Part shown: positions 6,713 through 12,006 of the stretch, one piece after another
Numbering within the stretch: position 1 is the stretch's first letter
How the letters are laid out: every line of letters starts with the position of its first letter
Assembly (NCBI GenBank): GCA_902805985.1
Contig: CADCUW010000486.1
Span: 1 to 12,006, forward strand
Length of the DNA stretch: 12,006 nucleotides
Direction: 5' to 3'
Origin: an uncultured Rubrobacteraceae bacterium
GTDB lineage: Bacteria > Actinomycetota > Rubrobacteria > Rubrobacterales > Rubrobacteraceae
Position numbers and translations under genes: made by a program
Notes under the pieces: model-generated
Database searches by the model: none
Seen by the model: the letters and a program-made list of their open reading frames with translations, nothing else
Told to the model about the DNA's origin: nothing

Positions 6713-7486
6713 CTACGCGCGGTTCGCGGCGGTGAACTTCTCCTTGGGTTTACCGCCGTAGCCCGAGATCACGCGCCGCACCACGGTCGGCAGGTCCCGC
6801 GGGTCGTACACGACCCGGCAGCGGTTCAGGAGGCTCGTGTCGCGGAACTTCTGTCGGGTCAGGGCCGTGGTGACGGCGATGACCTCCATGCCGGCCGCAA
6901 GCCCTGCGGCCACGCCGGCGGGGGAGTCCTCAAGGATCAGGCACTCCCCAGGCCCCACCCCGAGCCCGCGCGCGACGAGTAGGTCTATCTCGGGGTCGGG
7001 CTTGCCGTGCTCGACGTCATCGCGGGTCGCCACCACATCGAACGCGTCCAGAAGGCCCAGGATGCCGAGCACGCGTCGCGCCTGCCCACTGTGGGACATG
7101 GTGGCGAGGCCCGTCGGGTAACCGAGGCGCCTGACCTCGTGCAAGAGGGCCACGTTGTGCGGGTAGCGGTGGCCCTCGATGAGCCCGGGGTCGGCCAGCA
7201 AGCCCTCGTAGACGAGCAGCCGAACCTGCACGTAAGCCTGCCACGGCGCCTCCACCCCGAACTCCGCCGTCCGCGCCAGGGCCGCCTCCTCGAGCCCGAA
7301 GCGTTCGACGAGCGCTGTTGCGACCTCCCGGCGCGGGCGACCCACCAGGTCCTTGAAGCCCTCGATGACGTCCGACTCCGGCAGGTCCGGGCGGAGTTCC
7401 CTGGCGGCGCGGGCGTAGGAGAGGGCTTTAAGCTCCTCCGTCTCGACCAGCGTGCCGTCGAGGTCGAAGATCACGGCCCGGATCAC
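6713..7486 (-). CDS. HAD-IA hydrolase, phosphatase or beta-phosphoglucomutase-like
   Basis: This 257-aa HAD-superfamily protein has a helical cap. Motif I is DLDGT with nucleophile D8 and D10; motif II is around T129 in GLATMSH; motif III is K162 in HGKPDP; motif IV is E186-D187 in ILEDSPAG. The arrangement (cap between motif I and II, GKPDP, EDSPAG) is that of subclass IA enzymes, such as beta-phosphoglucomutase, phosphoglycolate phosphatase and sugar phosphatases. The substrate cannot be named from sequence. The setting between transaldolase/PGI and 6-phosphogluconate dehydrogenase suggests a sugar phosphate, perhaps clearing or interconverting hexose or pentose phosphates. Its GTG start overlaps the upstream stop (GTGA), so translation is probably coupled. 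Confidence 0.9.
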   Translation of the reverse strand: MIRAVIFDLDGTLVETEELKALSYARAARELRPDLPESDVIEGFKDLVGRPRREVATALVERFGLEEAALARTAEFGVEAPWQAYVQVRLLVYEGLLADPGLIEGHRYPHNVALLHEVRRLGYPTGLATMSHSGQARRVLGILGLLDAFDVVATRDDVEHGKPDPEIDLLVARGLGVGPGECLILEDSPAGVAAGLAAGMEVIAVTTALTRQKFRDTSLLNRCRVVYDPRDLPTVVRRVISGYGGKPKEKFTAANRA

Positions 7487-10332
7487 GCCAGGCTCCCCAG
7501 ACCGCCGGCGAGGTCGGAGCGGTAGTGTAGCCGGATCACACGCCTGCCCGCGTCCAAGAGCGCCTGCCGGTCCCCCAGGGCCTGCGCCTCTTTCAAGACC
7601 CCGAAAGAGAGGACCGACTCCTCCGAGCCTGCCTTCTCCGGGATGGGCACATCCCGCCCGTCGTCCGCCGTGATCTGCACGAACAGGCCGTTACCGCCGT
7701 CCCCCTTGTGAAGTTGGCCCGTCGAGTGCAGAAAACGCGGCCCGTACCCGACGGTCGTCGCCAGTTTCAGCCGGTCGCGCAGCCTGACGCGCAGCGCCTG
7801 CAACGCGGCCGTCGTCTCCTCGGACGGCTCGACGTAGGCGTGCAGCGCCACGTAGTCGCCGGGCCTCGCCGTTGCCAGGAACGTCTCGAACGCTTCCCCG
7901 ACGCTGCCGGCCTCGTCCGGGGCGTAGGCGACGGCGCCGTCTTCCTCGACCGTGGGTTCGAGTCGAGGGAGTTCGCCCTGCCGCCGGTACCCCCCGACCA
8001 TGCGGCGGGCGAGGGCCTTGGCGGCCTCGACGTTTGGCTGGTCGAACGGGTTGATGCGCAGAGACCGTCCGGCGATGGCGGTCGCCATCTCCCAGCGGAA
8101 GAACTCGCCGCCCAGGTCGTAGAGGTCGTTTAGCCGGATCATGACGACCGGACGGCCCGCGCCCCGCAGCGCCTCGGCAGCGGCGCACAGCTCGCTGCCG
8201 TCATCCTCAACGAGGCCCACGTAGGCGAAGAGCCTGTCGTCCCCGTAGACCTCAGGGGCCCCCACGGGCTCGTCGGCGACGGGCAGGATGCCCTTACCGT
8301 CCTTGCCGGTGCTCTCGGCGATGAGCTGCTCGGCCCAAGGCCCGAAGGCCGCGACCGATGGCTCGGCCAGCAGGGTCAGCTTGTCCTGCCCGGCGTTTGC
8401 CATCACGCCCATGATGGCACCGAGCCAGGCCCCGCCGTTGTCGCCCTCGACTGGGGAGTTGCAGCCGTCGCAGTTAAAGGTCATCGTCGAGGCCCGGTCA
8501 AGAAGCCGCGCCACGTCCACCCCGAGCAGGGCCGCCGGCACGATCCCGAAATGCGACAGCGCCGAGTAACGGCCCCCGATCTCCGGGTCGTTCAAGAACG
8601 TCGCCCGGAAGCCGTACTCCTCGGCCGTCTCCGCCAGCGCGCTGCCAGGGTCCGTGATCGCGACGAAGTGGGCCCCGGCTTCCGCCCGGCCCGCCGCGTC
8701 GACGACCCGGTTATAGAAGTGCTTGAAGAACGAGAACGTCTCGACCGTGCCGCCGGACTTGGTCGAAACGATAAAGAGCGTCTTCGCGGGGTCGAGCCCT
8801 TCCGTCTTCTCCAGGACCGCGTCCGGGTCGGTGCTGTCGAGGACAGCGAGGTCCAGGTATCCGTCGGCTACGCCGAAGGCGCGGGCGAAGACCTCGGGGG
8901 CGAGGCTCGAGCCGCCCATGCCGAGCAGGAGGGCGTGCGTGTAGCCGCTCTCGCGCACGGCCTCGACGAGGGCGTCTATCTCCGGGAGCGCCTCGACCAT
9001 GTTCTCGGGGCTGTGCAGCCAGCCGAGGCGGTTGGAGACCTCTTCCGGGCTCGGGCCCCAGAGGGTATGGTCGTGGGTCCACATGCGCCCGACGACCCGG
9101 TTGTCCCGCATCTCGGCGAGCGACCGGTCCACGGCGCTCTCCAGGCCCAGGGCCGGTCCCGAGGGCCGGGTTATCGACCCGAAGCTCGCCGTGTCCCGCC
9201 GCCGGCGCGCCAGCAGCCGCTCCCGCTTCTCCGCGATGCTCGCCATCAGCGACTCGAAGGAACTCTCGAAGGAGGCGAGGCCGTCCTCCTGGAGCTTCCG
9301 GGTGACGGCGTCGAGGTCCACGCCGGCCTCGGCGAGGCGTTCGAGGTCGGCATGGGCCTCTTCGATGCCGGGCTCGATCGTCGGGGCGGCGGTGCCGTGG
9401 TCCAGGAGCGACTGGAGGGTGGCGAGCGGGACCGTGTTCACGGTGTCCGGCCCGATCAGGGCGTCAACGTAGAGCGTGTCGGGGTAGGCCGGGTTCTTGA
9501 CCCCGGTGCTCGCCCACAGCGGGCGCTGCAGCCTGGCGCGCCTGGAGGCCAAAGCATCCCACCGAGGACCCGAGAAGACCTCGCGGAAGCGGGCATAAGC
9601 GGCGCGGGCGTTCGCCACCGCGGCCCGGCCCATGAGCCCCGGGTGGCCGCCCGCCTCCAACTCCTTATCCGCCGCCGCATCCACCCGGCTGATAAAGAAC
9701 GAGGCGACAGAGGCGACGCCGCCCAGGCCGCCGCCCAGGCCGCCGCCCAGGCCGCCGCCCGCCGCGGCCAGCCTCTCAAGGCCGGCCAGGTACGCCTCGG
9801 CGACGGCCTCGTAGTGGGCCAGGGAGAAGAGGAGGGTGACGTTCACGTTGATGCCCTCGCCGAGAAGCGCCGTGATCGCCGGCAGCCCTTCGGGCGTCGC
9901 GGGGACCTTGATCATCACGTTTGGCCGCCCGAGCGCCGCGAAGAGCCGCCGCCCCTCGGTGACCGTGCCTTCCGTCTCGCGGGCCAGCGTGGGGCTTACC
10001 TCCAGGCTCACGTAGCCGTCCTCTCCCCGGGTGGACTCGTAGAGCGGTCGCAGGAGGTCGGCCGCGCGGCCGATGTCGTCCAGGGCGAGCGACTCGTAGA
10101 TCTCGCCGACCGAGGCGCCTTCACCCACGAGCCTTCTCAGGTCGTCGTCGTAGTCCGCGCTGCCGGCGATGGCCTTCTCGAAGATCGTGGGGTTCGACGT
10201 GACGCCCCGCACCCCGTCCTCCAGTGTCCGCTCGAGCTCGCCGCCCTGGATAAAGGCCCGGCGGATGTAGTCCAGCCAGATCGCCTGCCCAAGCTCGGTC
10301 ACCTCGTGAACCCTCGTATTTGTTCGCTGCAT
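7483..10332 (-). CDS. Bifunctional transaldolase/glucose-6-phosphate isomerase
   Basis: This 949-aa fusion joins two steps: transaldolase (sedoheptulose-7-P plus glyceraldehyde-3-P to erythrose-4-P plus fructose-6-P) and isomerisation of that fructose-6-P to glucose-6-P. The transaldolase part (about 1-375) has GVTSNPTIF (43-51), SLEVSP (109-114) and the Schiff-base lysine K142 in MIKVPAT, with VASFFISRVD near 209-218. The PGI part (about 400-949) has LLLGMGGSSLAPE (468-480), STKSGGTVET (523-532), GGRYSALSHFG (586-596) and the ending RFLHSTGQLHKGDGGNG (866-882). Residues 372-400 are a basic linker. I chose the ATG at 10332: it follows AGGGAGGA and overlaps the redoxin stop as TGATG, whereas the frame upstream has no family similarity. 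A Gly-rich repeat at 192-205 enlarges one loop. Feeding glucose-6-P back to the G6PDH of the same operon lets the pathway cycle. Confidence 0.96.
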   Translation of the reverse strand: MQRTNTRVHEVTELGQAIWLDYIRRAFIQGGELERTLEDGVRGVTSNPTIFEKAIAGSADYDDDLRRLVGEGASVGEIYESLALDDIGRAADLLRPLYESTRGEDGYVSLEVSPTLARETEGTVTEGRRLFAALGRPNVMIKVPATPEGLPAITALLGEGINVNVTLLFSLAHYEAVAEAYLAGLERLAAAGGGLGGGLGGGLGGVASVASFFISRVDAAADKELEAGGHPGLMGRAAVANARAAYARFREVFSGPRWDALASRRARLQRPLWASTGVKNPAYPDTLYVDALIGPDTVNTVPLATLQSLLDHGTAAPTIEPGIEEAHADLERLAEAGVDLDAVTRKLQEDGLASFESSFESLMASIAEKRERLLARRRRDTASFGSITRPSGPALGLESAVDRSLAEMRDNRVVGRMWTHDHTLWGPSPEEVSNRLGWLHSPENMVEALPEIDALVEAVRESGYTHALLLGMGGSSLAPEVFARAFGVADGYLDLAVLDSTDPDAVLEKTEGLDPAKTLFIVSTKSGGTVETFSFFKHFYNRVVDAAGRAEAGAHFVAITDPGSALAETAEEYGFRATFLNDPEIGGRYSALSHFGIVPAALLGVDVARLLDRASTMTFNCDGCNSPVEGDNGGAWLGAIMGVMANAGQDKLTLLAEPSVAAFGPWAEQLIAESTGKDGKGILPVADEPVGAPEVYGDDRLFAYVGLVEDDGSELCAAAEALRGAGRPVVMIRLNDLYDLGGEFFRWEMATAIAGRSLRINPFDQPNVEAAKALARRMVGGYRRQGELPRLEPTVEEDGAVAYAPDEAGSVGEAFETFLATARPGDYVALHAYVEPSEETTAALQALRVRLRDRLKLATTVGYGPRFLHSTGQLHKGDGGNGLFVQITADDGRDVPIPEKAGSEESVLSFGVLKEAQALGDRQALLDAGRRVIRLHYRSDLAGGLGSLA
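9718..9760 (-). repeat. 12-bp in-frame minisatellite in the transaldolase domain
   Basis: GCCGCCCAGGCC occurs three times without a mismatch (9718-9729, 9730-9741, 9742-9753) followed by a partial GCCGCCC. On the coding strand it gives GGGLGGGLGGGLGG, residues about 192-205, just before VASVASFFISRVD. Related transaldolases have only a short AGGDLS-like turn there. Unit gain or loss keeps the frame. Confidence 0.85.
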
Positions 10333-10955
10333 CAGATCCTCCCTCGTGCCTTCTGCGTCTCTCCGACCGACGACCCTACGCTCCCCGCCTTCCGGGTGAG
10401 CGCCTTGAGCAGCGGCGCGTTCCTCTCTTCCCACTCCCCGCGCAGCCCCGGAGCGTGCGGGTCCCAGTCCGGTCTCACCTTGCGCGTTATCTCCCGCAGG
10501 TCCCGGCGCAGCTCCTCAAAGGAGGGCCGCCCCCAGAACCAGTAGCCATCATAGATGCTGTAGATCCTCAGGCCAGGTTCAAGGACCAGGGTGTGGGGGA
10601 TCATGGGGTCGTGGAAGGGGTCGGTGTACTCCTGAATACCCAGGTCCTTCTGCACCTTGCGCGCCGGGTCCGACAGGAAAGTCCACCGCGCCCCGACGGA
10701 GTCCCTGAACTCGTTGGCCTGGGGCAGGTTGTCGGTGGAGATGGTCACTATCTGGGTGTAGGCGACGTGGATCTTGGGGTAGTTCTCGACGAGCTCCAGG
10801 TGCTGCTGGTGGTCCTTAGGGCAGAAGTGGCCGCGCGCGAGAACCAGGATCATGGGGTCCCCTCCCTGCAACCCGCCGAGGGTCCGCCGCTTCCTCGTGT
10901 GGTCGGTGAGCTCGTAGTCCGGGAAGACCGCCCCGGGCATGATGTCCGCGCGCAC
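10332..10955 (-). CDS. Redoxin-domain (AhpC/TSA-like) protein
   Basis: This 207-aa protein has a thioredoxin-fold redoxin domain. Residues 8-30 give the strand and turn PGAVFPDYELTDHTRKRRTL, and 35-48 give MILVLARGHFCPKD with the likely reactive C45. DNLPQANEFRDSVGARWTFL and GIQEYTD follow in the order of peroxiredoxins. The canonical PxxxTxxC motif is not met: V38 stands for Pro and G42 for Thr. No second Cys is present, so a 1-Cys peroxidase, a thiol reductase, or a non-catalytic relative are all possible. There is no signal peptide, so it is cytoplasmic. The GTG start is 5 nt after the transketolase stop with GAGGGTAGGCGG before it; an ATG five codons in has no ribosome site. Its stop overlaps the next start (TGATG). 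The link with NADPH-forming genes suggests peroxide or thiol defence. Confidence 0.75.
   Translation of the reverse strand: MRADIMPGAVFPDYELTDHTRKRRTLGGLQGGDPMILVLARGHFCPKDHQQHLELVENYPKIHVAYTQIVTISTDNLPQANEFRDSVGARWTFLSDPARKVQKDLGIQEYTDPFHDPMIPHTLVLEPGLRIYSIYDGYWFWGRPSFEELRRDLREITRKVRPDWDPHAPGLRGEWEERNAPLLKALTRKAGSVGSSVGETQKARGRI
10337..10344 (-). promoter_or_regulatory. Ribosome binding site of the transaldolase/PGI gene
   Basis: AGGGAGGA lies 4 nt before the ATG at 10332 and inside the end of the redoxin gene. It fixes the start there rather than at the in-frame codon 34 residues upstream. Confidence 0.7.
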
Positions 10956-10960
10956 GCCGC

Positions 10961-12006
10961 CTACCCTCGCACCGGCGTTGTTGCCAAGAGTGATCGGGCC
11001 TCCTCCGCCACACGCCCCGCCGTGATGCCGAACCGCTCGTAGAGCTCCGGCGCCGGGGCGCTCGCCCCAAAGTCCCTCATCCCCACGACCGCGCCGTCGA
11101 GCCCCACGTAGTGCTCCCAGCCTAAAGTCGCCGCCGCCTCCACCGCGACCCGCGCCCGCACCGCCGGGGGCAACACGCTCTGCCTGTATTCCTCCGGCTG
11201 CTCGTCGAAGAGTTCCCAGCTCGGCAGCGAGACGACCCTGGCGTTTACGCCCTCACCGGCGAGCTTGCGGCCCGCTTCGAGGGCTATGTGCGTCTCCGAG
11301 CCCGTTCCAAGCAGGATCACCTCGGGCGACGGGTCGCTCTCCCAGAGAATGTAGCCGCCCCTCTGCAGCCCGTCCGCCGGTGCGTGGAGGCTCCGGTCGA
11401 GAATGGGCAGCTTCTGGCGGGTCAGGACAAGGACCGTCGGGCCTTGGTCGTTTAACAGGGCCGCGCGCCAGGCCTCGGCGGTCTCGGTGGCGTCGGCCGG
11501 CCGGATCACGGTCAGGTTCGGCACGGCGCGCAATCCCAGCAGGTGCTCTACGGGCTGATGGGTGGGCCCGTCCTCGCCGAGCCCGATGGAGTCGTGGGTA
11601 AAGACGTAGACCACGCGCAGGCCCATCAGGGCGGCGAGGCGCATCGGCGGGCGCATGTAGTCGGCGAAGGTCAGGAAGGTCGCGGTGTAGGGGATGACCC
11701 CGCCGTGGACGGCCATGCCGCCCGCGATGGAGCCCATCGCGTGCTCGCGCACGCCGAAGTGCATGTTGTGCCCGCAGTACTCGCCCCAGCCGAAGTCGCC
11801 GTAGCCGGTGATGGTCGTCTTGGTGCTCGTATCGAGGTCGGCCGACCCGCCGGTCAGCGCGTGGACTCTACCCACAAGCGCGTTGAGCGCCGTGCCTCCC
11901 GCCGCGCGGGTGGCGACGGGCTTGCCGTCGGCGAAGAGGCCTTCGAGCGCCGCGTCCCAGCCCTCTGGCAACTCGCCCCTCACCTCGGCCTCGAAGCGGG
12001 TCGCCT
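10961..12006 (-). CDS. tkt: Transketolase, C-terminal half (runs off the right edge)
   Basis: Transketolase moves two-carbon units between ketose and aldose phosphates with thiamine diphosphate. Only the last 347 codons are in the window. The frame stays open to the edge (ATRFEAE precedes the internal GTG at 11983), so that GTG is not the start. The visible part holds the pyrimidine-binding domain with the cofactor-activating Glu in [16 protein letters not shown]. The substrate loop [20 protein letters not shown] follows, then the small C-terminal domain. The thiamine diphosphate GHGS...N motif lies outside. The final residues [18 protein letters not shown] are normal for the family end. It is the most upstream gene seen of the operon, so the promoter lies to the right of this window. 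Confidence 0.96.
   Translation of the reverse strand, partial: ATRFEAEVRGELPEGWDAALEGLFADGKPVATRAAGGTALNALVGRVHALTGGSADLDTSTKTTITGYGDFGWGEYCGHNMHFGVREHAMGSIAGGMAVHGGVIPYTATFLTFADYMRPPMRLAALMGLRVVYVFTHDSIGLGEDGPTHQPVEHLLGLRAVPNLTVIRPADATETAEAWRAALLNDQGPTVLVLTRQKLPILDRSLHAPADGLQRGGYILWESDPSPEVILLGTGSETHIALEAGRKLAGEGVNARVVSLPSWELFDEQPEEYRQSVLPPAVRARVAVEAAATLGWEHYVGLDGAVVGMRDFGASAPAPELYERFGITAGRVAEEARSLLATTPVRG

Noticed and set aside
10332..10434. N-terminal extension of the transaldolase/PGI protein by 34 residues
   Set aside because: It overlaps the redoxin gene, has no family similarity, and a strong ribosome site precedes the ATG at 10332.
8551..10545. A 664-codon open frame on the plus strand opposite the transaldolase/PGI gene
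   Set aside because: It is a long antisense shadow caused by high GC. Its translation is Arg/Gly/Val-rich without family motifs, and the opposite strand has clear catalytic motifs.

Overview
The window looks like a piece of a high-GC actinobacterial chromosome. A Rubrobacter-like or other deep-branching actinobacterium is a plausible source. This rests on the strong G/C third-position bias, the fused transaldolase/glucose-6-phosphate isomerase gene and the gene order; no 16S or other marker is present to prove it.

Right three quarters (about 2541-12006, all on the minus strand): one tightly packed pentose-phosphate/redox operon. In transcription order it holds a transketolase (its N-terminal half lies beyond the right edge), a redoxin-domain protein, a transaldolase/glucose-6-phosphate isomerase fusion, a HAD phosphatase/phosphomutase, a short-type 6-phosphogluconate dehydrogenase, a glucose-6-phosphate dehydrogenase, a MerA-like FAD disulfide oxidoreductase, and the first 69 codons of a Kef-type cation:proton antiporter. 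Neighbours overlap by GTGA or TGATG, or are 5-70 nt apart. The set can run the oxidative branch (G6P to ribulose-5-P with NADPH) and return sugars through transketolase, transaldolase and PGI. It also encodes two thiol/disulfide proteins that could consume or relay the reducing power.

Left quarter (1-2540): an accessory, scarred region. It begins with a 5'-truncated IS5-family transposase (minus strand). Then come an unrecognised 209-aa protein (plus), a 437-bp gene-free stretch rich in repeats, and an ANT(6)-like aminoglycoside adenylyltransferase (plus). A junction follows where the antiporter gene has been cut off.

Two repeat systems tie this left region together. One is a 27-bp sequence present as two near-identical direct copies plus a diverged inverted copy. 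The inverted copy (1348-1374) and the last direct copy (2443-2469) bracket the ANT(6)-like gene as TGT...ACA ends. The other is a cluster of TCAGTA/TCAGCA motifs at spacings close to whole helical turns (73, 21, 23, 73, 11, 23 bp). I read this as the remains of transposon ends, possibly an IS21- or Tn7-like element without its transposase, but that is inference.

The operon itself is conventional metabolism. The parts most worth a second look are the repeat array and possible transposase-less unit at 1060-2470, the 12-bp minisatellite inside the transaldolase domain, and the cofactor and cysteine-motif departures in the 6-phosphogluconate dehydrogenase and redoxin.
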